A stretch of 64,000 nucleotides of DNA from Nansenia antarctica (taxonomy: Eukaryota; Chordata; Actinopteri; Argentiniformes; Microstomatidae), in NCBI GenBank assembly GCA_963989245.1, contig OZ022339.1:56010795-56074794 (forward strand). The letters are read 5' to 3'. Positions 21,901 to 30,900 of the stretch are shown one piece after another. The notes under the pieces are model-generated. The model worked only from the letters and a program-made list of their open reading frames with translations. It ran no database searches and had not been told where the DNA came from. How positions within the stretch are numbered: the first letter of the stretch is position 1; each line of letters starts with the position of its first letter. The position numbers were made by a program, and so were the translations under genes.

Positions 21901-21991
21901 TCTGTGGTCGTGGCTCTGTCTCAGGGGGCGGAGAAGGGGGGGTAACTGTCTTGTCTGGTTGGCTGCGCTCAGCCATGCTATCACTACACAA
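15908..21991 (-). CDS. BEL/Pao Gag-Pol polyprotein, intact
   Basis: One 2027-residue open frame. Rough residue positions: Arg/Glu-rich coiled coil 165-260; Gag; zinc knuckles CPYCTSEHWFNEC about 607 and CWNCGRDHLAKNC about 639; aspartic protease with LDDGSERT about 730; reverse transcriptase with FYVDN about 1160; RNase H with FCDASE about 1345 and PRLEL about 1387; integrase HHCC about 1650-1700, catalytic Asp in GVDCFGP about 1714, Asp in RSDRGTNF about 1777 and Glu in GAWEREI about 1827; then a BEL-type C-terminal domain. Order protease-RT-RNase H-integrase is that of BEL/Pao. No stop or frameshift, and near-identical LTRs, suggest a recent, possibly competent element. The RT box reads YVDN rather than YVDD. 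Long antisense frames are shadows. Confidence 0.95.
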   Translation of the reverse strand: MCSDSMAERSQPDKTVTPPSPPPETEPRPQRVPRLPPRLQEYELELESSLSGSEERTPRDTVVGEAEVSAGARVASTETALKEHQPEDEMAEQQGFAVDTEEQEGEARSDSACGRKREGLSLNDLPPSTARARPSSCRSVASSRSRVSVGSSASGADSMHSRGSSAALSECMRQQAEMALERERLQFERERFQMEGAERAAARQMEGAERAAEGQRQEALERERIQFERERLQMGREQLHAETMAEVMQTMRDVCISRAPSARSSRASSARPSRVPSPEPPADGSMTPAMTVQLQAQLTTLKEEDQGPDRYAAQREPASLPGRGAIPQERSTPLGPPVHQNACRPDTQTVTPAPIIHYRMFPQVEGPKFPFFKDEDRSQYVELRICLDTLLDDSCSESYKYAILLQHVRNPRAHNMVLAHASATTPYTRALADLDARYGRPWNHALAELQALEQQAPIKDERALDDFALRVHTLVGMLKTQGPAGASEINSTSNVERLLRKIPRFRQERFRRQQRVRNPGKLGLSMAAFAEFLLEEVHDTNVDAMGYAEPKKEREKGDRWDRPSSNRGRPVGVLHTEEEPRRERKARPEGKDSSQPPQKGRRGPPPCPYCTSEHWFNECSDFNNLSTEAKQRWLEENTRCWNCGRDHLAKNCTLRRKCNRCEEVHLNILHEVSLARSTEGTRSPRSGSAPEEETPVYYLDPTQSSGSKVLLKVVKVRLHHNNAVYDTYAVLDDGSERTILLQEAVRQLGLHGTEEKLTLRTIRRDLKEVTGARINFSISPAGRPSDRYRLQNVFTADQLALSRYDYPLERLRARYSHLRRVDLHPIEGAEPTLLIGSDNAALIVSLRPPLRGPRGCPMAVKTALGWALQGATEWRDRDGRATSSLHVRTEEVQTINCLHTSVDSMNAALLDNVQKLWTLDVAPYKNEKLYVRSKEDVYAIDLLKAKTVRIEVQGVKRYVTPLLRREPMPEFRVSPRTVLQCLTSTEKRMRKDEVLAASYRTEMKKLTESGLVKKLEPAEANQSAESWYLPHHNVHHNGKNRVVFNCSYQVGKLNLNHYLLPGPTLTPALLGVLVRFRQQPIAVSGDIKRMFHQVRMLEEDKPLMRFLWREDPSDPDPSIYQWEVLPFGTTCSPCCATYALQTHAAQETAPPGVFDAVHKSFYVDNCLHSSKTATEARQLVQDLRAHLQEGGFEICQWASNDPQVIRDLPKEATSTSSEAWVSHSPDDAQEMTLGLIWQFQTDTLRYRNKPAKPQRVTMRTIYSTLASQYDPLGYIAPFTTMAKVLVRELWAQERGWDDPLPRHLEEKWKAWEQELPTLQHIKLQRSYFPPSTDLERSVLTLHVFCDASEMAYGSVAYVRAAELGGEVHVSFVLARSRVAPKKQQSIPRLELCAALNGAQLGRFLLDELQLPLMSVTMWSDSTTVLQWLKSSSCRYKVFVGTRVAEILELTEVNCWRYVDTKRNPADVITRGATLQDLAEPHLYHTGPDFLQERESEWPATPALAEDREDKELRKTLFCGVTQVVDPETTPGEECETLEELQKRMFCSKAGLPLDTTLSAEDYTAAELLVLQSAQQDAFSRERECLEKGKPIPSDSRLRGLAPELDGVLIRVGGRLRRAQDLDLDTKHPIVLPTKHQVTRLVIKHHDDKVQHAGGERVFAEVRRRFWILHGREAVRRYQRSCSDCQRWRATPPQPMMSDLPEDRLRLRQAPFHSTGVDCFGPLLVRNRRASEKRWGIIYTCLTTRAMHLEVLHQLTSDSFLMSFKRFTSRRGTPKTLRSDRGTNFVGGEAELRASYAAMTEEARDRLASQQVKFEFNPPNAPHFGGAWEREIRSVKNVLRTILGQKVPTDEVLGTVLAEIEGILNSRPLGYTSSDVADLDPITPNFLLMGRRDSALPQVVYDPAELTGRRWWRHSQVLADQFWRQFILHYLPTLQVRQKWTRERDNLSEGAVVLVIDQSLPRAAWQTGRVTKVLPGPDGRVRTAIVDVGGRTYTRPVARLIELPQITKDTITSYLTLLEQPSQCAFPS

Positions 21992-21994
21992 CCT

Positions 21995-22014
21995 ATCCGG
22001 CTCGAAGGACCAAT
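21995..22014 (-). other. Candidate BEL/Pao primer binding site
   Basis: Two bases inside the 5' LTR (minus reading), TGGTCCTTCGAGCCGGAT begins with TGG, complementary to a tRNA CCA end. I cannot assign the tRNA with confidence. Confidence 0.55.
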
Positions 22015-23035
22015 TGTAACCAGGGAGTAGCTAAAAGGACTGTAGAATTTAGGAAGGGCTGGTTATCTAACTAACTCTGAGCTAAATAGGCAGTGTAGGA
22101 GGATACAGGCAGGGGGCGCCAGCAAACCTTTAGACTAGCAGTACTATCGTTAGCATTAGCATTAGCATTAGCATTAGCATTAGCACTAACATTAGCTAAC
22201 AGACGACTAAACACACAATAACGGTATCCCATATGAACAAACACATTTATTTACACAACTGATATATACATCCCCATATATATATATTCCCTCCCCGCCG
22301 GCCACACACACACTCAATCACTCACTCACAGTACCTAGCCTGGAAAAGGCTTAGAGTCTCGGACTGCAAGGAGCGCGTTGAGGCCTGGTTGGAGCTCGCA
22401 TGTGCTTTGAGGAAGGCAGCAGACAAAGGGGGGGGGGTGACGTAGCAACGCGAAGGGAAAGGGGCTTCTTCGTGGTCCACGACGAGGTGTGTGGCGAAGG
22501 GTCCGGTGTCCACGGTAAGCTCCGGTGGAGTCAGCGGTCGGTCGCAATCCACGCGTGGAGGCGACGGCTCTGTCCAGCTTGGGTCTCGCTTGGTCCAACG
22601 TTCGCAGCCGGCTGCTGGCAAGGCTGGCTAACGGGGACACAGCTAAACGGGCTATCACAGTTGTGAACTCAATAATCACTTGGCGTCTTCAGCTTCAGCA
22701 CGGTGTGCGTTTTACTGACTCCGCCATCTTAGGTCGACTTCTCGTTACTTCTCTCTCGTTACTCTCTCTCGTTACTCTCATCACTCTGATTCTCGTCACA
22801 CTGACTCACAGAGCACTTCCGTCCCTATATATACACCACCGAACCTAGCATCCGGGTCACGGACACACCCCGGATATACCACGTCATTAAACATATACAT
22901 AAACATTACAATAACAATACATACACCTTCATAAACGTACAGGAATAGTATAGAAAATAATAAAGGAAATAACAGGGCAAAATAGGGCTGATTTGGGGAA
23001 ACTAAACTGGCTCTAAATTGTGGGCCTTCATAACA
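22015..23035 (-). mobile_element. BEL/Pao 5' LTR
   Basis: 1021 bp, TGTAACC...ATAACA. It is followed by target duplication GTTGT at 23036-23040. In unit 1 the empty target reads AGAAGT-GTTGT-GTTAG near 6730-6745. It differs from the other LTR only in the hexamer array, as far as I could compare by eye. Confidence 0.95.
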
Positions 23036-23094
23036 GTTGTGTTAGTACAATGGTAGTACAAATATGTTGTGTACAGTCCAGTTTACCAACTAAC

Positions 23095-23256
23095 ATGTCT
23101 GTAGAGAAGGACCAATTCAGCTGCCCGATTTGTCTGGATCTATAGAAGGATCCGGTGACCACCGCCTGTGGACACAGCTACTGTATGGGCTGTATTAAGG
23201 ACTGCTGGGATCAAGATGATCAGAAGCATGTGTACAGCTGCCCCCAGGGCAGACAG
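23095..23256 (+). pseudogene. finTRIM RING exon (unit 2)
   Basis: Same as 6789-6950, with the shared TAG and one change just after it (AAGG for CAGG). The 5' flank is split by the BEL/Pao element. Confidence 0.82.
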
Positions 23257-23372
23257 ATTAGATTAGATTACATTCACTTTATTGTCATTACATAGTAGGC
23301 TACAAGAAAATGCAACGAAATTATTGCAGTGATAAGTAGCAGTATTTACAGCAGTATTTACAGCAATCTATA

Positions 23373-24354
23373 GGATTCTTAATAGGACTAGATGTTAAAA
23401 TCCCTAAATAATTAGCACAACAATTGACTGAGTGGAGTTGGAGATGTCCTCTTGGGTGGAGTGGAATTTGGCAATGATCACGTGGTGCCACCAGTACGAC
23501 ACATCTTCAGTTGTGGTCCCCGACCTCATTGGGTGTTTCGGCCATTTATCACAAGACACCCTCTGCCGAGGTTGGCCCACCACAGGCTGATCAGGCCTGG
23601 GTGTGTGTCGCACGGTGGCACCACGTGGTCATTTGGGAGCCCATGTTGGGTCCCTACGTTTCAGCCACAGCCAGTGACTGCTCCGTTCTGCTGCAGTGGA
23701 CAGTTCTTTAATTGTATTCCGTTGGGCCTGTCCTCTGATCCCTACTGCCCTCAGGAGCCTTGTGGTGGAGCTGGCTACAAAGCCTCTGCAGCCCACCTCC
23801 ACTGGCCACACCTTCACGTTCCAGCCCCGCCCCTCTGCTTCGACTGCTAAGTTGGCATACCGCAGCCTCTTCCGTTCGAATGCCTCATCGATGGCCTCCT
23901 CCCATGGGACCGTCAGTTCTACGATGAAGACACGCCGGCAGGACTTGGACCAGAGGACTAGGTCTGGGCACAGGTTGGTCGCTGCAATTTCGGGTGGGAA
24001 GGTGAGCCTCTGGCTGAGGTCTACCCGCATTTCCCAATCCCGGGCTGCGTTCAGTGGGCCTGAGTCTGGAGGTGATGGCTTGGTCCGCTGTTTCTCCCCT
24101 TCCCGGATGAAGATTGTTTTCCGTGGAAAGGTAGTCTGGGCATTTAGAGGCATGGCGTTGGTGGTTACCCTCTTGTGCTCAAGTTCGGCAGCCAAGCACT
24201 TTAGCACTTGGTTGTGGCGCCAGGTGTATCTTCCTTGAGTTAGACTGGTCTTGCAACCCACCAAGATGTGTTTGAGGCTTGCTGGGGCTGCACACTGGAG
24301 ACAGGCTGGGTCCTCTCCATACCAGAGATGTAGGTTGGTAGGAGAGGGCAGGAC
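23373..24354 (-). mobile_element. 5'-truncated LINE with restriction-like endonuclease domain
   Basis: 982-bp insertion with target duplication ATCTATA (23366-23372 and 24355-24361); unit 1 has the empty site near 7110. The minus-strand frame ends at 23629. It shows a CLQCAAPASLKHILVGC zinc motif, a VFIVELTVPWEEA / RKRLRYANLAVEA pair and WPVEVGCRGFV, the pattern of the restriction-like endonuclease C-terminus of R2/NeSL/Hero/R4-type LINEs. About 256 bp of 3'UTR follows. Only the protein's C-terminus was copied. The exact clade is not determined. Confidence 0.8.
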
Positions 24355-24570
24355 ATCTATACAGTAAAGTGCAAATGGTAGCGTGATGTGCAATGACATA
24401 CAATGGTGACTGGATGTATATGTGCAGTGGTATATATACATTGAGATTATATACAATGTGCAATTTTACAGGCTATGATACATATATGATAAATATGTCG
24501 TATATAGTGATAGTATACAAAAATACAGGGTGTGGGCTATGATACACAACTTATTGTGAGAGTGAACTTC

Positions 24571-24890
24571 AACACAATTATGTCGGAAAAAGTGTTGATC
24601 TATCGATGCAGTCGATACAGCAGCTCCACAATGCCATCTGCTGGTCAGGTCGTGGTATGGCGCCTGTACCGACTGATTCACAAGTCAGGAATTTGGGGCA
24701 AAATACAATAAGCCCACCGTCATCTGCGATGTCTTGTTCAATAAAGGTACGTTCTCAGACGTTCCCAGTCTCTGTGTACGTTCTCAGTCTCTGCAAGACC
24801 TTGCACCAAAAATCCAACTAGGCCTACTCAGTATCAACATTACAGTTTCTTTCTTTTGCACACCTCTTTCAACTAGTGACTAGTCAGTCT
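24571..24890. other. Unassigned sequence after the duplication
   Basis: No gene or clear repeat. It is unique-looking sequence from the end of unit 2 homology to the next interspersed repeat. Confidence 0.4.
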
Positions 24891-25140
24891 GTGTACGTGA
24901 ATATAAGAGCAGGGGAAAACAGTAAAAAGAAAAGGTAAAGAAAATACAATAACAAATAATCTAAAAAAGGGCATTTAAAGTGCAGTAGCTGGCAAATGAG
25001 CAGTAGGCAGGTGCAGATGAGCTAGTTGAAGGCTATATTGAAGAAGTGCGTTTTTAGCTTTCTTTTTAAAATATTTAGTGAGCTGGCTTCCCTGATCTCT
25101 AAAGGTAATGTGTTCCAAAGCTTTGGGGCATAGTTGGCAA
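24891..25140 (+). repeat. Interspersed repeat tail
   Basis: Continues the family seen at 13806-13985 (AGAGCAGGGGAAAACAGTAA, then GGTAAAG). It ends with the typical CTCTAAAGGTAATGTGTTCC / AAAGCTTTGGGGC motif of fish repeats. Confidence 0.6.
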
Positions 25141-25194
25141 TTGTGTCGGAAGATCGACGCTGTGTCGTGACGACTGCGTCGAGCGTAACATCAC

Positions 25195-25395
25195 TACATT
25201 CTAGTGTTGCCGAATAGATTGGTATCAGAGATGAGTTGAACTAATCTGGTATTTCGGTACACTCCATTATACATGCCTTACTCAGTCTAGCGGTCTTTAA
25301 TATGTTTCATATTTAATATTTCCAAATGCTTAAACAAGTTTAACGTAGGCTCTTTTATTTTGAAGAAATCCACATTACCATACACCCCTGATACG
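25195..25395. repeat. Diverged fragments of the duplication unit
   Basis: AGTGTTGCCGAATAGATTGG ... CACTCCATTATACATG recalls 4485-4565. AAATGCTTAAACAAGTTTAACG followed by CTTTTATTTTGA recalls 5520-5570 in inverted orientation. Many differences make this an older, rearranged copy. Confidence 0.4.
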
Positions 25396-25458
25396 TGGGC
25401 GGACCTCCACGGAACACAGGGCAGTTCCTGCTGGCTGTCGAGTTGTCCGTTTCTGAAG
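25396..25458 (+). other. vipas39: Possible non-coding first exon of vipas39
   Basis: A GC-richer stretch ending CCGTTTCTGAAG followed by GTAATAAG, a good donor, about 2.5 kb before the exon that begins with the start codon. No transcript evidence is available; it is offered only as the best-placed 5'UTR exon. Confidence 0.3.
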
Positions 25459-26392
25459 GTAATAAGCTCGTCGCTTTCTTACTGATCAGTTATTTATGTA
25501 TGTCTATGTATGTTACTGATGTATTATTCTACAGAATGTTGCATTGTCTTACACTGTTTATGCCATGACCATGTAGAAGAGACAGTCATTTCCTATATAG
25601 CTAGCTACTACTAGCTACCTGTCCACAACATAAGAATGTGCCATAAACTAACAGCTTACTAATAGGCTAGTGTCATCAAGCGAGTGATAGGTATGATAGA
25701 GTGATAGGTATGACAGCAATGAATCACGCTGTAATCCACACAGTGTATAATAGAATCATAGCTAGCTAATGGTAGCTACTAACTCATAGGGTTAAATAAA
25801 CACTAGAGGGCGCACTCTCCACAATGAACTGTGATTACACGGGGAGCTCCATTTGGTCCACTTTACGACTACTAGAGCTTAAACTAGACGAGTTGTGATA
25901 ATTCGCGATAATTTCAGCTCGAGTTCCGTCCCATGAATGTGGCTCAAATATGCAACCAATCCTCCAGAACAAACCTTGTAGCGACCAGGTTTACGGTCTG
26001 GTTTAAGAAACTCACATGCATCAGGGGTTGTAAACTTTTATGGAAATTGTATTAGCACTCTCCTTATGTTTCCAGCTTACCTCAAATCATACTCTGGTCC
26101 ACATTTATATAATTCCATGGCCTTGTCAACGGTAACACAATTTACAGGTGCGAGGGCGTGACTGTTGCCTGTGTCATGAAGTCATTAAAGCCACACGTTT
26201 AACAGTTATAGTAACATTTAGACATTTAAGAAGGTTGTGCCATGTTGCAGGTGACAACTAGGCAACACCTGATATGAGCATATGGCATTATAAGATCCTA
26301 CTGATTAATTATTGACCATGAGTTAGAGTGTGGCATATGTTATAATATAAAATATGTAGTCTATAAATAAAAAAGTGTCAGTGAAATGTCAC

Positions 26393-26572
26393 CTCTGGCA
26401 GAAGCACATCCATGATGAATGCCACCGGATCAGCGAATCGTCTCTGTGTTTTTTCGACCACTCCTGACAGGAAGCAAAACACTTTGTCCATTTGGTCATC
26501 ATCTTCAAAGAGGATGACGGCCGTGGCCTTCTTCTTAGCCCAAAGAGACTTGACTTGTCCTGCCATGATTGC
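26393..26572 (-). other. Unidentified exon-like block B
   Basis: On the minus strand, an acceptor (TATATTTGCAG) precedes and a donor (GTGACA) follows 180 bp that read open as 60 codons: AIMAGQVKSLWAKKKA, then TAVILFEDDDQMDKVF, then CFLSGVVEKTQRRFADPVAF, then IMDVLLPE. The protein is well-formed, charged and helical-looking, but I do not recognise it. It lies inside vipas39 intron 1 in opposite orientation. Confidence 0.4.
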
Positions 26573-26874
26573 CTGCAAATATATAGTTTGTTGGGAGGAT
26601 GCTCAACGTAAATGTACAATCACTACACAAACATAAAACGTTTCACTTTCATTATTTATATTATGCTTAAAATTGTTAACTTTACTTAGACATTTCAGTT
26701 GCAAACTCAAGTTCAAGATGTTGCAGTAAGCCTTTGTCCTGCGTGATGAAATCCACTGTCCAATGTCTGATCTAAAACTAATTTACACCAAGGATGTCCT
26801 GGGGCACAGAAATAACATGTTAACACCATTCAAAATTCAAATGATGAAATATATGATAATATAGATGGATATAC

Positions 26875-27020
26875 CTCCATATTTCACAATAGACCTCTGG
26901 TGGACCTGAATATGAGACCGAAGGACAGGGTACTTCCCTGCCTTGTGACAAATTGGACACGGGAAAGTGTCCGAGTCCAATCTTTCAAGCTCAGGGTATT
27001 GTCCATCTGGGAATGTTGGT
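26875..27020 (-). other. Unidentified exon-like block A (C2H2-like zinc motif)
   Basis: On the minus strand, 146 bp are flanked by acceptor CTCCCATAG and donor GGAG/GTATAT. The frame contains FPCPICHKAGKYPVLRSHIQ then VHQRSIVKYG, a Cys-x2-Cys ... His-x3-His pattern. It lies upstream of block B on the same strand, but direct A-B joining puts a stop in frame, so an exon is missing or one block is dead. It could be a nested gene or a fragment of a fish repeat family. Confidence 0.4.
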
Positions 27021-27224
27021 CTATGGGAGAATAACATATAATTAGGTGAATGTCTCGAATGTGACTCCAAAGAACTTTCAATTCCTTTAAATGGAATATT
27101 TAAAAATGTAATTCCTTTAATTCATCGTGCTTTAAAATATATGTGACCTGAGCTCACATGCTCTACGTGCAACCTACATACAGCTTCTTGAATCCATTAA
27201 CAAAGTTCGACTAGGGTCCCCCTG

Positions 27225-27935
27225 TCTCCTGTTTCCATCCAGGGAGAGGACATGGGGGTGGTCCAGAGCTACAGGTAGCTGGGGATGCACCTGAACAATA
27301 AATTGGACTGGACTGGTAACGCAGATGCCCTGTACAAGAGGGGCCAGAGCCTGCTTTATTTCCTGAGAAGGCTCAGGTCCTTTGGTGTGTGCAGGACTCT
27401 GTTGAACATGTTCTACCAGTGGTGGCCAGTGGAGTGCTGTACGTGGTGGTATGCTGGGGGGGGGGCAGCATCAAGGAAGGTGACACTAAGAGGCTGAACA
27501 AGCTCATTAGGAAAGCAGGTTCTGTCCTCTGTGCCACCCTGGAGGAGGTGGCCAATAGGAGGATGAGGACCAAACTCCTGGCCATCATGGACAATCCCTC
27601 CCATCCCCTACATGACACTGGCAGAGCAGAGAAGCTCCTTTAGCAACAGGCTATTACAACCACATTGCACTAAGGAGCACTATAGAAGATATTTTCTTCC
27701 CGCCGCAATAAGATAAATCCTCTTGCGCCTGGCTGGATCGGGGTGATCAGAGTCAGGCTAGGGGATGGTAAATCATACTGGTCTGTTCTTACTGTATAAT
27801 GTTTAGATGTCTATTTCTTTTCTTTAAAAATGTAATCGTCACTTTATTTTGTTGTTGTTTGTGGTGTGAGCTGCTGTAACGCCTTAATTTCACCGTGAGG
27901 ATCAATGACGTACCTATCTATCTATATGATTAAAT
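27225..27935 (+). mobile_element. L2-type LINE 3' fragment
   Basis: Conceptual translation shows YLGMHLNNKLDWT, LYFLRRLRSFGVCRTLLNMF and the NKLIRKAGSVLCATLEEV and MDNPSHPLHDT motifs of fish L2 ORF2 C-termini, with frameshifts. It ends in a CTAT repeat tail (27907-27926), as L2 3' ends do. It is 5'-truncated. Confidence 0.8.
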
Positions 27936-27944
27936 CTCTTTCAG

Positions 27945-30900
27945 ATGATAAGGGGTAAACCAGATGAGGATGAATATTGGAACAGTTCAAAGTTCAAAGC
28001 CTTCACGTTTGATGATGAAGATGATGAGTTCACCAGGGTAAATAACTTCTCACACTGCCCCATCAATTCATGTCTGTCAGGACTAACTTAGAGTACTACT
28101 CTACCTAGTTCATCACGCAGCGGAAGACAAGAAATAACAGTCTATGTTACTGAAATGTTTTATCAATAAATGTTTATTCAGCAAAAATTAGACACAGGGT
28201 CAGGGAGTCCCTTCCCCTCTCATCTTCGCACCTGTTAAGACATTACTTCAGGTGCTCAAAATCTTATTGTGGATTGGAATTAACGTTAGCCTAATTACAA
28301 ATGAAACATTACAATTAGAGCCCAACCTATACTGGATTGTTGGGTCCAATGTACATTTATGGGGGGCAAAATTCCCAGATAGCCTAATCGATATGATACA
28401 GTGCTGCTTGAAAGTATGTGAACCCCTTGTGCAATTATAGATTCTTATGGTTTTTACCATGAAATCTTTATTTAATCAGAACCAGTCTTTTTTATCTGAC
28501 ATAACAGGTTTATATTTACCAATTCCTTATGTTGGTTTAGAGGGAATCATGCATGTAGTAGGAAAACTACATTGATGCCCGTGGTGTCAGAAATTAGTGC
28601 AGGTGCAAAAATAACCTCTTCAGTCAATGGCTTGTGGCATCTCCATTAGGCAAGGCAAGTTTATTTGTACAGCACATTTCATACAACAGGGGCAATTCAA
28701 TATAGCATAAAAAAAAAAAAGATATAGATAAAAGTGTTATTACTGCAACTGTATTCAAGTGCTGCTCTTTCCGATATGGCGTGTGAGATTGCAGGTACTG
28801 CGTCTGTGTTTAGCCGCTATCTTGCACAATACGGTGTGTGAAATGACACATTTGATACTGCTTCTGTGTTCAACCGCTATCCTGGCTGATACGGTGTGTG
28901 AGATTGCAGTGTAAAATTAGATGTTTGATACTGCATCTATGTTCAACCGCTATCCTGGCTGATACGGTATGTGAGATCGCAGTGTCAAACGTTTGATACT
29001 GCTTCTGTGTTCAACCGCTATCCTGGCTGATACTAGGCCTAGCTGATACGGTATGTGAGATCGCAGTGTCAAACGTTTGATACTGCATCTGTGTTCAACC
29101 GCTATCCTGGCTGATACGGTGTGTGAGATTGCAGTGTAAAATTAGATGTTTGATACTGCATCTATGTTCAACCGCTATCCTGGCTGATACGGTGTGTGAG
29201 ATCGCAGTGTAAAATGACACATTTGCCAACACATTTAGCCTATATTTGCAGCGAATTTATAGCACTTGGGTTATGGATCATAAAACTCATAACTGCTGTA
29301 GGTATAAGAAGTAAAAAGATAAACCATAAAAAAAGGATACTAGTTCATGGATAGAAGGCATATAGAGTGATAGTGTTTAACCATAACTGCTGCAGAACAT
29401 AAAGGTTTTTAGCTTAGTTTTAAATATTTGTAGGGTTTGGGCCTGTTTGATTTCTTCAGGGAGTTTGTTCCAGGAGCATGCAGCAGAGTGACTGAATGCT
29501 GCTTAGCAGCGATAACTTGGAGTAAACGTCATGTATAGCCACTAATCGGTCTCTGACATCTGTTTTGAGATATTTTTCCTCCTCCTTACAGAAGTGAGCA
29601 TGAACTGTCCGCTTCAGGTCCACAGCATCTCAATTGGATTTAGGTCAGAATTTGACTTGGCCAATCCAAAACACAAATCTTCTTTATCCTGAGCCATTCT
29701 TTGGTAGATTTGTTTGAATACTTTGGGTCCTTGTCTTGTTTGCAAGACCCATTTTCAGCCCAGCTTTAGCTCCTTGACTGATGGCTTGAAGTTTGGTTAA
29801 ATCTCCTGGTATACCTCAAAATTCATGGGTCCCTTAATGATGTGGAGCCGGCCAGGTCCAGAGGAGGAAAAGCAGCCCCAGATCATTTCATTTCAGATCA
29901 TTTCTATCTCATGGTGATCTCTTTTTCTACTTACCTACTTGATTTAAGGCAACTTGGGGTTCACTTATTTTTGCACCTGCACTAATTTCTTTATAATTTA
30001 GTTGTCCTACTACACTCATGACTCCCTCTAAACCAACATAGTGTAACGATCCTGTATGAGGCCCGTTAACAGCTCCACCAAGGGAGTTAACTCTCTTGGT
30101 ATAGTGGTTAGCGCGGCCGTCGGTTATGCGGGAGATCGGGGTTTGATTCCCGCATGGGGCGAGTTACACTAGAAGATTCCCGTTCGCTACACTGGTGTCA
30201 GAAGTGGGATGGAAGAAGGGCCATCGGAGAGGCGTGTCCACGTGAGGGACTTGACATAGTGAAGCGTGAGGGCACGCTCTCCCGAACGGTGAGGATAGTG
30301 TAACGATCCTGTATGAGGCCCGTTAACAGCTCCACCAAGGGAGTTAACTCTCTTGGTATAGTGGTTAGCGCGGCCGTCGGTTATGCGGGAGATCGGGGTT
30401 CGATTCCCGCATGGGGCGAGTTACACTAGAAGATTCCCGTTCGCTACAATATGGAATTGGTAAATATAAACCTGGTTCTGATTAAATAAAGATTTCATGA
30501 TAAAAACAAAAAAAATCTGGAATTGCACATGTAACCCCTCACAATCCGGACAGACCAGGCAGGCACACAGGTTCACTTTCAAGCTGTTTTATTTATCTGA
30601 ATGTGCAAACAAAATGATGGTTATTTAAGTGCTACGGTAGGCTCCAGCACAAAACAGCTCTCACCCCATCTCAACCGTTCACACGGACGAAAGGGCTTTT
30701 CTGCCTTCGTCATAACATTAAATGCGGCCAGTCCAACCACCACTAGGGGCACTACACACCGTATGCAGCCATGGGTGAATCAATTCAAAACACTTTACCA
30801 AATGATAAAAAGCAAACGATTTTGATGAACTTCAACCTATAACTTAAATATAATTTATAACCCTGTTACACACAGTTTCAAGCAGCACTGTATACAGTAC

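Larger units (their letters stand above)
7576..24570. repeat. Tandem duplication, unit 2 (with three insertions)
   Basis: Homologous to 1788-7330 once three insertions are removed: 12367-14802 (hAT), 14866-23035 (BEL/Pao) and 23373-24354 (LINE). Homology fades at 24570, before a second B-box exon. Small differences include the A to G change in the protamine 3'UTR stem and a 41-bp deletion at about 23325. Confidence 0.92.
28400..30890. mobile_element. Tc1/mariner-like element with nested insertions
   Basis: Left end TACAGTGCTGCTTGAAAGTA (about 28399) and right end TTTCAAGCAGCACTGTA (about 30876-30892) are inverted and flanked by TA. Longer subterminal inverted sequence repeats as well (ACAGGTTTATATTTACCAAT near 28484 against its complement near 30460). 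Internal sequence around 29590-29870 matches common fish Tc1-like transposase remnants. It is interrupted by a repeat with satellite (28645-29530), a miniature LTR element (30042-30448) and a solo LTR (30530-30870). No intact transposase remains. Confidence 0.7.

Noticed and set aside
21093..22019. 308-codon plus-strand frame
   Set aside because: Antisense shadow of the BEL/Pao Gag coding region with mirrored low-complexity composition.
23452..24238. Plus-strand frames of 132 and 180 codons
   Set aside because: Antisense of the LINE endonuclease-domain fragment.
30107..30180. tRNA gene (Asp/Glu-like), also at 30364-30437
   Set aside because: A and B boxes are present, but acceptor and T stems do not pair and both copies lie inside LTRs of a miniature element.
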